A stretch of 33,833 nucleotides of DNA from Aeromonas finlandensis (GCF_000764645.1 NZ_JRGK01000264.1:1-33833); one strand, 5' to 3'; counted from the first letter of the stretch, positions 15,806-24,855 are shown. Numbers and translations are program-made. The notes: generated by a model not told the origin, from the letters alone.

Positions 15806-15833
15806 GGAGACCTCGGAATGCAAACAAAGGGGA

Positions 15834-16850
15834 TCAGGATACCAGCATGCTGTTGAGGGCGGCACTCACTTCGGCCACCTTCAGGGTCGCGAGGCTCTCT
15901 CCCGGGGCTCTCACCAGCTGATGGGAACCATAAAGAGGAATAAAAGCATCGCGCCACGGCTCGCTGTTCATCAGGATCAGGGTGGGAACCTCGTAGGAAG
16001 CAGCGATGTGGATGATCGAGGTATCGGTGGATAATACAGCGCAGGCATCGCGGATCAGCGTCGCTGAATCCAGAATCGAATCCGGATAGATGGCGGTGAG
16101 ATCCGGTCGGGCAACAGCCAGTGGTTCGCGACTAAACAGCAGATAGCGAAGATTGTCCTGAGCAGGCAGAGCCCGCAGCAACTCACCTTGCAGCTCACGG
16201 CCAATGGTGTTGCCACGCTGGCTGCCAGCCAGATTGACGATCACATAACGCCCAAAACTGCGGGTCTCATAAGCGGGATTGCAAGGGCAGGGAATATTGG
16301 TTGCTGAGGTTTCACCCTCAGCAATAGCCAGCATCCTGTTGACGAAGTGAGGTTCGCAAGCGGCCGCCACTTCACGAGCTCTCAGCCGGAAATCGGGCAG
16401 CAATCTCTGCTGATTGTCGCTTTTGCGTCGCAGCGGCAAAGAGACCAGACGACCATTGGCAACAAACAACATCTTGGCCATCGCCAGTTCGTCCGGCTCA
16501 TCGAAGAGATTGATCACCAGATCAAACTGTCGTGCCTTCAATGCTCGCAACTGACGCCAACCGTCTGCATCCCACAGACGATCGTTCAGCGTAACGGGAT
16601 GGCAGGCCACCACTCCGTCCACGGTACGAGCCAAGGTTGCATTGCGCGGGCTGCACAGCAGCTCAACGGCGGCTTCTGGATAACGCCGTTTCAGGGCATC
16701 CAGTGCTGGCAGTGACAGCACAAAATCGCCGATGGCATCGAAACAGATAACGAGCAGAGAGCTGACTGGCTCTTCAATCTTCTTCGCCGCAGGCTGGGCA
16801 CAAAGCAGGTGGCGAGCAAACCGGGACTTGGCAAATTTCTGTAGATTCAT
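15834..16850 (-). CDS. GT9 heptosyltransferase-family protein (second of two adjacent genes)
   Basis: This is a 338-residue GT9-family protein. The N-terminal signature LLVICFDAIGDFVLSLPALDALKRRYP matches the heptosyltransferase D-x-x-G-D pattern with the expected proline-rich helix. The donor-site motif STDTSIIHIAASYEVPTLIL is the equivalent of DTGxxHxA. The middle includes FDLVINLFDEPDELAMAKML. It shares the fold but little obvious sequence with its GT9 neighbour, so the pair does not look like a recent duplication and the two probably add different residues of the core. The gene begins 3 nt after the GT25 gene ends, which implies translational coupling. No strong ribosome-binding site is seen before the ATG. 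Confidence 0.85.
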   Translation of the reverse strand: MNLQKFAKSRFARHLLCAQPAAKKIEEPVSSLLVICFDAIGDFVLSLPALDALKRRYPEAAVELLCSPRNATLARTVDGVVACHPVTLNDRLWDADGWRQLRALKARQFDLVINLFDEPDELAMAKMLFVANGRLVSLPLRRKSDNQQRLLPDFRLRAREVAAACEPHFVNRMLAIAEGETSATNIPCPCNPAYETRSFGRYVIVNLAGSQRGNTIGRELQGELLRALPAQDNLRYLLFSREPLAVARPDLTAIYPDSILDSATLIRDACAVLSTDTSIIHIAASYEVPTLILMNSEPWRDAFIPLYGSHQLVRAPGESLATLKVAEVSAALNSMLVS

Positions 16851-16853
16851 GCT

Positions 16854-17567
16854 CTATTCGCCCTGTATCGGCGTCTTGTCGTCACCGCTCTGCTCGAGAT
16901 AGTGACCATAGGCACGATCGTCAATCGTGGTGGTGAACAGATCGACATCAAGGCAGCAAGGTTCAACACCAGATGCACTCGCGCCCGTCAGCTGCAAGAG
17001 GCCAGTCAGGTAGTCCGCCGGCATCCGCACCGGATAGGCCTTGGCCAATAACTTGTTGGCCCCTTCCAGTGTCAATATGTAACCGGCAGCAGACAACACC
17101 GCACGCTTGGAACCTTTACTGGGCGTCCTGTATTTGGCAAGTCTGTAACCCTCTGGCAAAGCTCGCAGAAGAGGCCACTTTTTAGCCTTGCCATGGTGCA
17201 GGAAGACAATGTCGGAATGATTGCAGGAGGCTATCTTTTCAACGATTTTCTTGAAGTGCATGTGCAAGTAAGCATCATCTTCCAGAATGACACAACGCTC
17301 GATTCCCTTTGCAACCATCATCTCGTAAAGCTTGATATGGCTAAGTGCACAGCCGATCTCGCCAGGGCTCAGTTCATGTCCGGAAAAGGCCTTGGCTTCA
17401 ACCATATCAACCAGTCCGACATCTCCTTCCGTCAAATTACGGCCATCAATGGCATCAAAAAAGCTGAACTCAATGCCTAGATGCTTCATCTGCTTGTGTG
17501 CCATCTCTCGACGTTCGGCACTGCGGGAAAGACTGATGACAAAAACTGGGATCATGTTATCTACCAT
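16854..17567 (-). CDS. GT25-family lipopolysaccharide glycosyltransferase
   Basis: This is a 237-residue protein of the glycosyltransferase 25 (LPS sugar transferase, LgtB/Lex-like) family. The N-terminal PVFVISLSRSAERREMAHKQM is the family's opening strand and helix. GEIGCALSHIKLYEMMVAKG precedes the metal/nucleotide-binding VILEDDAY, with EDD at about residues 96-98. SAAGYILTLEGANKLL and PADYLTG follow in the expected order. Members often transfer galactose or related sugars in the outer core. I chose the ATG at 17567 because GAGGGGG lies about six bases upstream; ATGs at 17585 and 17555 are alternatives. The gene is 40 nt downstream of the GT4 gene. Confidence 0.88.
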   Translation of the reverse strand: MVDNMIPVFVISLSRSAERREMAHKQMKHLGIEFSFFDAIDGRNLTEGDVGLVDMVEAKAFSGHELSPGEIGCALSHIKLYEMMVAKGIERCVILEDDAYLHMHFKKIVEKIASCNHSDIVFLHHGKAKKWPLLRALPEGYRLAKYRTPSKGSKRAVLSAAGYILTLEGANKLLAKAYPVRMPADYLTGLLQLTGASASGVEPCCLDVDLFTTTIDDRAYGHYLEQSGDDKTPIQGE

Positions 17568-17607
17568 CCAAACCCCCTCATGCATCGAGCAAGGGGGATA
17601 ATATTGT

Positions 17608-18699
17608 TTATAAAAGCTCTCGCAACATATTATCAAATTCTCTCAAGACACTCTCGTCTGAATATTTAGCAAGATCAATATTTGATAATTTCGGGGGAGG
17701 ATTGAGCAGAGCATCAGTCAATGCAGGAACATCACCCATAGGCACCAAAGCACCTAACCGCCCACGCTCAAGGACCTCACTGGGGCCAACAGGGCAATCA
17801 GTAGAAATAACCCGCCCACATAGCAATAATGCCTCAACCAATACCAATCCAAACCCCTCCCCTCGGGAACTCAGCACGAAGGTATCAGCATGCTTCATCC
17901 ATACGTAAGGATTTGCTTTAAGGCCGATAAAATGGACTCTATCATGCAAATGCAGGTTTGCAGCTACCGATTCCAGATAGCTCCTATCTGGGCCATCACC
18001 GATGATAACAAGTTTTTTATTTACCCCCTTATACAATGCTTTGGCATAAGCTTGGAGCAACCCCTCAATATCCTTGGTCTGTTCATCCAAGCGAGATACG
18101 CTCAAAATATATTCTTCCTGCAGCAATTTTTTTTCTACCGAATAGCACTCTTTATATTTCTCAGCCTGACTAGAAATATGTGCAAAATTGAAAGGGTTAT
18201 ATAAAACGCGAACCTTTTCCAACCACCCTACCTGTTCGTGCTGAAGCTCTGCCAGCATATCTTGGCAAATAAGGATAATCCTATCATAATTTTCACACCG
18301 CTTTCGCATATGCCGCTTACGGCCCTCAAGGTTATAAAAGCTTGAGTGCAGCCACATAATTTTAGGTTTGTTACATCGATTCAGGCACTTGAAAAAGTCA
18401 CCATCTAGGAAATCAACAACTACGTCACTATCTTCAATCAGCCCATTAATTACTTGCCGTCTTCTAAATGAAGAAAATAACTTCGTTGCAAACGAGCCCC
18501 CTTTCTTCAAATCAAGATTAACTATCGTTGCAAAGGTAGCAGCATCCTGGGCAAGAACATATTTACTGCTATCCTCATTGGTAGCAATTGTAATATGATA
18601 ATCCCCACTAGACGTCAAACCTTTTACATAGGCAAGGAGTACTTTCTCTGCCCCCCCCATACCCAGTGAGTGAATAAAAAACAGAATGCGTTTAGTCAT
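17608..18699 (-). CDS. GT4-family glycosyltransferase
   Basis: This is a 363-residue GT4 (GT-B fold) transferase. The N-terminus reads FFIHSLGMGGAEKVLL, the typical glycine-rich acceptor-side loop. The donor side shows VIIGDGPDRSYLE (about 231-243) and SSRGEGFGLVLVEALL, with the E-x7-E pair at Glu281 and Glu289. Its substrate is a nucleotide-activated hexose or hexosamine that cannot be named. The start overlaps the ligase stop by 4 nt (ATGA), a sign of translational coupling. The DNA is clearly more AT-rich than the neighbouring core genes, like the ligase gene before it, suggesting that the two arrived together. Confidence 0.9.
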   Translation of the reverse strand: MTKRILFFIHSLGMGGAEKVLLAYVKGLTSSGDYHITIATNEDSSKYVLAQDAATFATIVNLDLKKGGSFATKLFSSFRRRQVINGLIEDSDVVVDFLDGDFFKCLNRCNKPKIMWLHSSFYNLEGRKRHMRKRCENYDRIILICQDMLAELQHEQVGWLEKVRVLYNPFNFAHISSQAEKYKECYSVEKKLLQEEYILSVSRLDEQTKDIEGLLQAYAKALYKGVNKKLVIIGDGPDRSYLESVAANLHLHDRVHFIGLKANPYVWMKHADTFVLSSRGEGFGLVLVEALLLCGRVISTDCPVGPSEVLERGRLGALVPMGDVPALTDALLNPPPKLSNIDLAKYSDESVLREFDNMLRELL

Positions 18700-19901
18700 G
18701 AGGAAACCATTTCAATAGCTTTATTTTCATTAATAAAACAAATAAAAAACAATGAAATAAGATAAATGTAAAGTGAATTTTGATGTTCTATCGGGACGTC
18801 TGTCAGTGCACAGATAAATATACCCAATGTGACGATAAACCCGACGGACATCAAATTGGACTTCTGCCAGAAAAACACCATGGGGTAAACTAAAATAGCA
18901 AACGCAGCAATCAATCCCAGCACACCACGCACAACCATATTTTGCATAAATTGATTATGTGCATGGTACATGCCGTAATTGACATAATAGCTATCCACAA
19001 TACCATCCAGTAACTGCTGCTGTTGGATGGTTTTAAATCCATCCAGCCCCACACCTAACAATGGATATTCTACAAATCCAGCCCATGCACTACGCCATGC
19101 CATTAATCTTAACCCCCACGATGAGGTGTAATTATTACTCTCCATCATGTTGACTTCAGAGATACTCTCGTGAATACGAACCCTTAATATATCACTTTCG
19201 TAATAAACAACGGCTAACAAACAAGAGAGTATTAAAAGCCAGATAAAGTATTTTACTGGATTTTTTATCGCCTTTATAAAAATAAAATAAATAACTACAA
19301 CTGTTAGGGCTAGCCATACACCACGACTTTGAGATAGATATATAGCCGATATAGCAAAAATGGAACTAATAAAATAACCATATTTAGTCAAATTTCTTGA
19401 TGACTCTTGAGCAAAAAAAACGTTTAATATTGCAAGTATCAGTGCACCCTGAGCAAACAGTATGGCATTGGTGAATCCTTCAACCCTAAGCATTCCACTA
19501 TGGAACTGCCAAATTGAGAGAAAACCTATAGCAATTCCGCCACAAAATGCACCAAGCTTAAATGCCTCAACCAGCACACGTTCCCTTGGCATTACAAGAA
19601 AAAAAACTAACACATATAACGAGTTTCGAATAATCCAACTGTCATCATCGTGCACTAATCGGCTGATACTGATTGCCACGATATAAGTCAACACACACAT
19701 GTATAGTTTTTTTTCTGTCAAACCACAACTATCGCCCCTACCAACAAAAAAATTAAAAACACCAACAAATGATGATAAAACAAGTAAATTTGAGAGGTAA
19801 TGTTGACCAGAGGGGACAATAAATAGTCCACACAGCGTAAAAAATAGAGTGACCGAATACAGAGCAATTCCAATTCGATGGCTGTATCTTGCGGCTATCA
19901 T
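18696..19901 (-). CDS. waaL: O-antigen ligase (WaaL-type)
   Basis: This is a 401-residue membrane protein with about eleven or twelve hydrophobic segments. It has the features of Wzy_C/WaaL ligases, which join undecaprenyl-linked O-antigen to the lipid A-core on the periplasmic face. SQSRGVWL with Arg193 and the large periplasmic loop (about 236-320) are visible. That loop has GLRLMAWRSAWAGFVEYPLLGVGLDGF and the signature HNQFMQNMVVRGVLG, with the likely essential His315. The position between core transferase genes supports ligase over O-antigen polymerase. The coding sequence is strikingly AT-rich compared with flanking genes. No clear ribosome-binding site precedes the ATG at 19901, which is 6 nt after the wahA stop, so coupling is likely. 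Confidence 0.85.
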   Translation of the reverse strand: MIAARYSHRIGIALYSVTLFFTLCGLFIVPSGQHYLSNLLVLSSFVGVFNFFVGRGDSCGLTEKKLYMCVLTYIVAISISRLVHDDDSWIIRNSLYVLVFFLVMPRERVLVEAFKLGAFCGGIAIGFLSIWQFHSGMLRVEGFTNAILFAQGALILAILNVFFAQESSRNLTKYGYFISSIFAISAIYLSQSRGVWLALTVVVIYFIFIKAIKNPVKYFIWLLILSCLLAVVYYESDILRVRIHESISEVNMMESNNYTSSWGLRLMAWRSAWAGFVEYPLLGVGLDGFKTIQQQQLLDGIVDSYYVNYGMYHAHNQFMQNMVVRGVLGLIAAFAILVYPMVFFWQKSNLMSVGFIVTLGIFICALTDVPIEHQNSLYIYLISLFFICFINENKAIEMVSS

Positions 19902-19907
19902 ATGTTG

Positions 19908-21671
19908 TTATGCTTTCCTGAAAACATAATTCCCACGAATTTTACGCCACAGCCCGAACACATCAGTGCGGGGGAAGATGGCAATCCGGCGAATCTGGTG
20001 GGGGTCCTGATGCATTGCTTTGGGGCCACTGTTGGTTGCAACGGCAAAACGATAGCCTGCGGCGATGGCCTGCTTCTTGGCACTGTCGTTCATATCTCCA
20101 TAAGGGTAGGCAAACGAGAGCAACGGATGGCCAAGCAGGGCCTCCAGTTGGCGTTTATTCTCCTGAATTTCATGGGCTTGTTGCTCGGGTGAGAGCTGAC
20201 TCAAGCGGGGATGGGTCAGGGTATGACCACCGATCTCCACATGACCGCTGGCGGCCAGCGCTTTGACCTGGTCACCACTCATTAGCGAAACTTTGGTATC
20301 CGGATTGGTCGGATGTTCCACATCCCAACGGTTATAGCCTTCACCGGTGACCACGTATACCACTGCTTTGTAACCATATTTTTCCAGCAGCGGCAGCATG
20401 CGGGTCAGGTTGTCCTGATAACCGTCATCGGCGGTGATCATCAGGTACTTCTTGCCATATTGCAGACGGTGGATAAAGCCTTTGTCAGCCAGATCACGGA
20501 ACGTCAGGGTTTCGTAGCCGAGCCACTTCATCAGGCGCAGATGCTTCTCGAACATGGCGATCGGCATCCAGGTGCCGTGCACCCCTTTCTCGCTATCCTG
20601 CTCGATAAAGCGGTGGTACATGATGACCGGCATTTCACGGCGCAGAGTTTCCACCACCGCATCCTGATAGATGGACTCGAGACCAGAGACCACACCTTGC
20701 AGGTCATACTCCTGCAACACGCGCTGGCGAATGGTATCCGCGACGCCTTTGCTTGCCAGTGCGTTGACAACGTCGCCCTTGAGTTTAGCGAAGTCGATAG
20801 CCAGATCCTTGGGCCCAATGTCACCGAAGTTGCTGGCCAGCGCCTCATCCAGATTCTGTTCAGTCACCAGACCGATGGCCTTGGCTTCACCGATGGCAAA
20901 GGCGGGACGGCCGCAGAGCAGTGCTTCCATCGCCACCCGACCCGCGCCGATCACCAGATCGCTACTCGCCAGCAGAGCAGGCACATCATCGACATAACCA
21001 ACAAACTCGGCACGGCCTTCGAAACGGGCAAAGCGCTCCGGCACCTTGGTACCGCTGACAATCCGCACCCGACAAGTATCAAGATCAAGCACTTCGTCGA
21101 GCAGGCGGTAACAGAGCTCCCCTTTGGGGCCACTCAGGCGACCGATGATGGCGATTACCGGCTTGGGGTTGTCCGGCGCAGGCACAGGCTGGAATTTGTC
21201 GGTTTCGATACCGTTGCGCAGCACCTGCACGATCGCAGGGTCGACCCCCAGACTGTCGACAATCTGATGGGCAATATCCTCACAAACGGCAACCGCCCGA
21301 TAGCCGAGTGCATGGAAAGCCTTGCGCGAGGCGTGTACCGGCTGGCGGCCATGGACCGTGGTGATCATCGGAGTTCCGGTCAGTTTGCAGGCGACATAGC
21401 TGCTCCAGCCGGAGGCGCGGGAGTGAGCATGCACCAACTGGATATGGTGCTTCTTGATGAGATAGATGAGGTAAAAGACGTGCCAGAAGCGGCGCAGGAT
21501 GCTGCGCTTGTTGAATCTCAGCGTGAAGACAGGACCAAGGGTCGGTTTGGTCAGGGTATCTGACACATAAAAGACGTTGTGACCACGCCGGGTCAGTTCG
21601 TTACCGACCGTGGTGGCATAGACCTCAGCTCCCGTTACCTCGAGCTGGGAGAGTGCCATCAATACATTCAT
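19908..21671 (-). CDS. wahA: Bifunctional core glycosyltransferase / deacetylase (WahA-type)
   Basis: This is a 587-residue fusion. Residues about 1-340 form a GT4 transferase (TGAEVYATTVGNELTRRGHNV, then HAHSRASGWSSYVACKLTG, VIAIIGRLSGPKGE, and GAGRVAMEALLCGRPAFAIG). Residues about 348-575 form a NodB-type polysaccharide deacetylase: MYHRF, TADDGY at 413 (metal-binding Asp pair), GGHTLTHP at 481 (metal-binding histidines) and FAYPYG at 520. A fused enzyme that transfers GlcNAc to the Aeromonas lipopolysaccharide core and then deacetylates it to GlcN has been described as WahA; this gene fits that architecture and locus, so I use the name. The start at 21671 is chosen because the Rossmann strand begins there; the frame is open to 21767 but that part overlaps an intergenic hairpin. 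The ribosome-binding site is weak. Confidence 0.85.
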   Translation of the reverse strand: MNVLMALSQLEVTGAEVYATTVGNELTRRGHNVFYVSDTLTKPTLGPVFTLRFNKRSILRRFWHVFYLIYLIKKHHIQLVHAHSRASGWSSYVACKLTGTPMITTVHGRQPVHASRKAFHALGYRAVAVCEDIAHQIVDSLGVDPAIVQVLRNGIETDKFQPVPAPDNPKPVIAIIGRLSGPKGELCYRLLDEVLDLDTCRVRIVSGTKVPERFARFEGRAEFVGYVDDVPALLASSDLVIGAGRVAMEALLCGRPAFAIGEAKAIGLVTEQNLDEALASNFGDIGPKDLAIDFAKLKGDVVNALASKGVADTIRQRVLQEYDLQGVVSGLESIYQDAVVETLRREMPVIMYHRFIEQDSEKGVHGTWMPIAMFEKHLRLMKWLGYETLTFRDLADKGFIHRLQYGKKYLMITADDGYQDNLTRMLPLLEKYGYKAVVYVVTGEGYNRWDVEHPTNPDTKVSLMSGDQVKALAASGHVEIGGHTLTHPRLSQLSPEQQAHEIQENKRQLEALLGHPLLSFAYPYGDMNDSAKKQAIAAGYRFAVATNSGPKAMHQDPHQIRRIAIFPRTDVFGLWRKIRGNYVFRKA

Positions 21672-21724
21672 CGCGCGGTTACCCGGTAGAAAAGAGAGAA
21701 ACAGCAAACAGCCATAGATGCCAG

Positions 21725-21758
21725 AAACCGGAAGCAGGCGAGTGCCCACTTCCGGTTT
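21725..21758 (-). terminator. Strong hairpin between hldD and wahA
   Basis: AAACCGGAAG and CTTCCGGTTT form a 10-bp perfect stem with a 14-nt loop, 32 bases after the hldD stop and 54 bases before the wahA start. No T-run follows on the minus strand, so it may attenuate or act as an RNA-processing site between hldD and the transferase genes. It is the only long gap in the core cluster. Confidence 0.5.
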
Positions 21759-21789
21759 TGCGCTCAAACTGCCGCGTTATGCTCACCCG

Positions 21790-22746
21790 TTAGCGGTTGA
21801 GCCAGGCCATGTAATCCGCAACCCCTTCGGCCACGGTTTTGAACTCGGCGTCATAACCCACGCTGCGCAGCTTGGTCATGTCAGCCTGGGTGAAGCTCTG
21901 GTAACGACCCTTGAGGTGATCCGGGAAGGGGATGTACTCGATGGCACCCTTCTGATGATGCTTAATCACCGCTTCGGCCACATTCTGGAACGGCTCGGCA
22001 CGGCCGGTACCGCAGTTGAAGATGCCGGAGTGCTGCGGGTTCTGCCAGAACCAGAGGTTTACCTTGCAGACGTCGTCAATATAGATGAAGTCACGCATCT
22101 GACCACCGTTCGGGAAGCCATCGCAACCTTCGAACAGCTTGGGATTCTCGCCCTTCTTCACCTGGGTATTGAGGTGGAAGGCGACGGAAGCCATGGAACC
22201 TTTGTGCTGCTCACGCGGACCGTAGACGTTGAAGTACTTGAGGCCAACGACCTGAGAGTTGATCTCGGGGATCCAGCGGCGCACGTACTGGTCAAACAGC
22301 TGCTTGGAGTAGCCGTAGACGTTGAGCGGCTGTTCAAACTTGGGATCTTCGATGAAGTTGTCGTTGCGGCCACCGTAGGTCGCGGCAGAGGAGGCGTAAA
22401 TGAACGGAATTTCACGCTCGATGCAGTAGTGGAACAGATCCTTGGAGTACTCGTAGTTGACCTCCATGATGAACTTGCCGTTCCACTCGGTGGTCGCAGA
22501 GCAGGCGCCTTCATGGAAGATCACCTCGATGCCGTTGTCCCACTCTTCAAACTCGTCGCCGGAGACGATGCGCGCCTGGAACTCGTCTTTGTCCATGTAG
22601 TCAGCGATGGTCAGATCGACCAGGTTGACGAACTTGGTGCCGTCGGTCAGGTCATCAATGACCACGATATCGGTCCGTCCTTGAGCGTTCAGCTGCTTGA
22701 CCAGATTGCTGCCGATAAAGCCAGCACCGCCAGTTACTACGATCAT
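21790..22746 (-). CDS. hldD: ADP-L-glycero-D-manno-heptose 6-epimerase
   Basis: This 318-residue enzyme converts ADP-D-glycero-D-manno-heptose to the L-glycero form used by inner-core heptosyltransferases, in the cytoplasm. It is an extended short-chain dehydrogenase: NAD(P)-binding GGAGFIGS at residues 6-13, the SSAATYG segment near 119, and the catalytic Tyr144-x3-Lys148 in [21 protein letters not shown] and the [20 protein letters not shown] end are typical of HldD (RfaD). Length fits the E. coli enzyme (310). AGAGG before the ATG at 22746 sets the start; the frame is open 31 codons further up into the promoter region. It leads the core operon. Confidence 0.95.
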   Translation of the reverse strand: MIVVTGGAGFIGSNLVKQLNAQGRTDIVVIDDLTDGTKFVNLVDLTIADYMDKDEFQARIVSGDEFEEWDNGIEVIFHEGACSATTEWNGKFIMEVNYEYSKDLFHYCIEREIPFIYASSAATYGGRNDNFIEDPKFEQPLNVYGYSKQLFDQYVRRWIPEINSQVVGLKYFNVYGPREQHKGSMASVAFHLNTQVKKGENPKLFEGCDGFPNGGQMRDFIYIDDVCKVNLWFWQNPQHSGIFNCGTGRAEPFQNVAEAVIKHHQKGAIEYIPFPDHLKGRYQSFTQADMTKLRSVGYDAEFKTVAEGVADYMAWLNR

Positions 22747-22798
22747 GGAGTTTGCCTCTCGTACGTTGATGGCTACATGTGACTGCTTGTTAAAGCTG

Positions 22799-22827
22799 TG
22801 TATAGTGAGCCAATTTGAAATTGCCGA
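22799..22827 (-). promoter_or_regulatory. Predicted hldD promoter with palindromic operator
   Basis: On the minus strand, TCGGCA (22827-22822) and TATACA (22804-22799) are spaced by 17 bases, 53 bases before the hldD start. A perfect 13-bp palindrome, CAATTT-G-AAATTG (22811-22823), fills most of the spacer. A repressor bound there would block RNA polymerase. The neighbouring divergent TetR-type regulator is the natural candidate. Confidence 0.45.
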
Positions 22828-22904
22828 AAAGTTTATCACGGGCCGTCCGGGGATTCGACCTTGTTCAAAACTGCCCCGAGCGGAACCTGTTGGAGGAATG
22901 AGTG

Positions 22905-23549
22905 ATGAAAACCAGAGACAGGATCATCCACAGCGCAACCGAGCTGTTCAACGATCAGGGTGAACGCAACATCACCACCAACCATATTGCGGCACACATG
23001 GGCATCAGCCCGGGCAACCTCTATTACCACTTCCGCAATAAAGAAGACATCATCCACTCCATCTTCGACCAGTATGCCCGCCACCTGAGCGAGAGCTTCG
23101 TACCCGCTCGCAACCGCGAGATCACCCTGCAAGATCTGATGGGCTATCTGGATGCCATCTTCTATCTGATGTGGCAGTTCCGCTTCTTCTACGCCAATCT
23201 GCCGGACATCCTGAGCCGCGACGAGCCGCTGCAACAGAAGTACCTCAAGGCCCAGGAGCAGATGCGTTCTTCCGTGGTGGCGCTGCTCAGAAGCCTGCGC
23301 GAAGGGGGCATCATCGATGTCAGCGATGAAGACCTGCCGGATCTGGGCCAGACCATCAAGATGGTGGTGACCTGCTGGATCCCGTTCCAGATTGCCCAAG
23401 CCCCCAACACCCGCATCACCAAGCCACTGCTCTATCAGGGGGTGTTAAAGGTGCTGTTCCTGCTGCGCCCCTATGTGCAACCCCAGGTGGCCGGGCAGAT
23501 CCGCCAGCTGGAGCAACACTACCGCCAGCTGGCCCAACCAGCAGGGTGA
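22905..23549 (+). CDS. TetR/AcrR-family transcriptional regulator
   Basis: This is a 214-residue regulator. Residues 1-60 hold the TetR DNA-binding domain: [48 protein letters not shown], with the conserved NLYYHF recognition-helix end. The rest is an all-helical ligand-binding/dimerisation domain ([26 protein letters not shown]) that is more similar to short-chain or fatty-acid sensing members than to drug-efflux regulators; that is a weak inference. ATG at 22905 is preferred because GGAGGA is seven bases upstream; a GTG three bases earlier is an alternative. It diverges from hldD and precedes kbl by 115 nt, so it could control either or both. Confidence 0.88.
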   Translation: MKTRDRIIHSATELFNDQGERNITTNHIAAHMGISPGNLYYHFRNKEDIIHSIFDQYARHLSESFVPARNREITLQDLMGYLDAIFYLMWQFRFFYANLPDILSRDEPLQQKYLKAQEQMRSSVVALLRSLREGGIIDVSDEDLPDLGQTIKMVVTCWIPFQIAQAPNTRITKPLLYQGVLKVLFLLRPYVQPQVAGQIRQLEQHYRQLAQPAG

Positions 23550-23664
23550 GATCTGTTTCACATTTGTTGAATATCAGCACAATCATTTGATTTTACCGCA
23601 ACAGATTGCAGTAAAATGTTGCCCTCTGTTGATACGCAGCTGAAATAGCCAATAAGGATCGAGG

Positions 23665-24855
23665 ATGTCTAACGGATTCTATCGTCACCTGACCGAGCAA
23701 CTGAACCAGGTGCAAGCTGAAGGGTTGTACAAGCAGGAGCGCATCATCACCTCCGCCCAGCAGGCCAGCATCGCCGTCGGCGGTGAGCAGGTACTGAACT
23801 TCTGTGCCAACAACTATCTGGGGCTGGCCAACCACCCGGAACTGATCGCCGCCGCCCATCAGGGGCTCGACAGCCACGGCTTCGGCATGGCCTCGGTGCG
23901 CTTCATCTGCGGCACCCAGGACCAGCATAAAGAGCTGGAGCAGAAGATGTCCGCCTTCCTCGGCACCGAGGACACCATCCTCTACTCCTCCTGCTTCGAT
24001 GCCAATGGCGGTCTGTTCGAGACCCTGTTCGGCGCCGAAGATGCCATCATCTCCGATGCCCTCAACCACGCCTCCATCATCGATGGCGTGCGGCTGTGCA
24101 AGGCCAAGCGCTATCGCTACGCCAACAACGACATGGCCGAACTGGAAGCCCAGCTGAAACAGGCAGATGCCGATGGCGCCCGCTTCAAGCTGATCGCCAC
24201 CGACGGTGTCTTCTCCATGGATGGCGTCATCGCCGACCTCAAATCCATCTGTGACCTGGCGGATAAATACGATGCGCTGGTGATGGTGGATGACTCCCAC
24301 GCCGTCGGCTTTATCGGTGAAAACGGTCGGGGCACCCACGAATATTGCGGCGTGCTGGATCGGGTCGACATCATCACCGGCACCCTGGGCAAGGCGCTCG
24401 GCGGCGCGTCTGGCGGCTATACCTCCGGCAAGAAAGAGGTGATCGACTGGCTGCGTCAGCGCTCCCGCCCCTACCTCTTCTCCAACTCGCTGGCCCCCTC
24501 CATAGTCTCTGCCACCATCAAGGTGATCGACATGCTGGCCGAAGGACACGACCTGCGCGCCCGCCTGAAAGAGAACAGCCGTTACTTCCGCGAGCGGATG
24601 AGTGCCGCCGGCTTCACTCTGGCGGGTGCCGACCACGCCATCATTCCGGTGATGCTGGGGGATGCCAAACTGGCCTCCGAAATGGCGAGCCGCATGCTGG
24701 CTGCCGGCATCTATGTGGTGGGTTTCTCCTTCCCGGTGGTGCCCAAGGGTCAGGCGCGCATTCGCACCCAGATGTCTGCTGCCCACACCCGCGAGCAGCT
24801 GGACAAGGCGATCGACGCCTTCATCCGCATCGGCCGTGAACTCGGCGTTATCTGA
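23665..24855 (+). CDS. kbl: 2-amino-3-ketobutyrate coenzyme A ligase (glycine C-acetyltransferase)
   Basis: This is a 396-residue PLP enzyme, nearly the length of E. coli Kbl (398). It converts 2-amino-3-ketobutyrate plus CoA to glycine plus acetyl-CoA, the second step of the threonine dehydrogenase route. The alpha-oxoamine synthase pattern is clear: [47 protein letters not shown], and the PLP lysine Lys243 in [15 protein letters not shown]. The ATG follows AAGGATCGAGG. It is the first gene of a kbl-tdh operon; the tdh start is 56 nt after its stop, with a short hairpin between. Confidence 0.97.
   Translation: MSNGFYRHLTEQLNQVQAEGLYKQERIITSAQQASIAVGGEQVLNFCANNYLGLANHPELIAAAHQGLDSHGFGMASVRFICGTQDQHKELEQKMSAFLGTEDTILYSSCFDANGGLFETLFGAEDAIISDALNHASIIDGVRLCKAKRYRYANNDMAELEAQLKQADADGARFKLIATDGVFSMDGVIADLKSICDLADKYDALVMVDDSHAVGFIGENGRGTHEYCGVLDRVDIITGTLGKALGGASGGYTSGKKEVIDWLRQRSRPYLFSNSLAPSIVSATIKVIDMLAEGHDLRARLKENSRYFRERMSAAGFTLAGADHAIIPVMLGDAKLASEMASRMLAAGIYVVGFSFPVVPKGQARIRTQMSAAHTREQLDKAIDAFIRIGRELGVI

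Noticed and set aside
20313-21563. Long plus-strand open frame opposite wahA
   Set aside because: It is a shadow of the codon-biased wahA gene. Its predicted protein is rich in His and Gln with no domain, and the true gene's motifs are clear on the other strand.
23519-23526. Minus-strand GGCGGTAG resembling the RfaH ops element, upstream of hldD
   Set aside because: It lies inside the TetR coding sequence, about 770 bases before the hldD start and beyond the predicted hldD promoter. It would not be in the leader transcript, and an 8-base match can be chance.
23587-23617. TTGATT/TAAAAT promoter-like pair before kbl
   Set aside because: The spacer is 19 bases and other AT-rich combinations nearby are about equally good, so no promoter is called.
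23593-24786. Long minus-strand open frame opposite kbl
   Set aside because: It is a shadow frame of kbl caused by high GC at third positions; the kbl family motifs are unequivocal.
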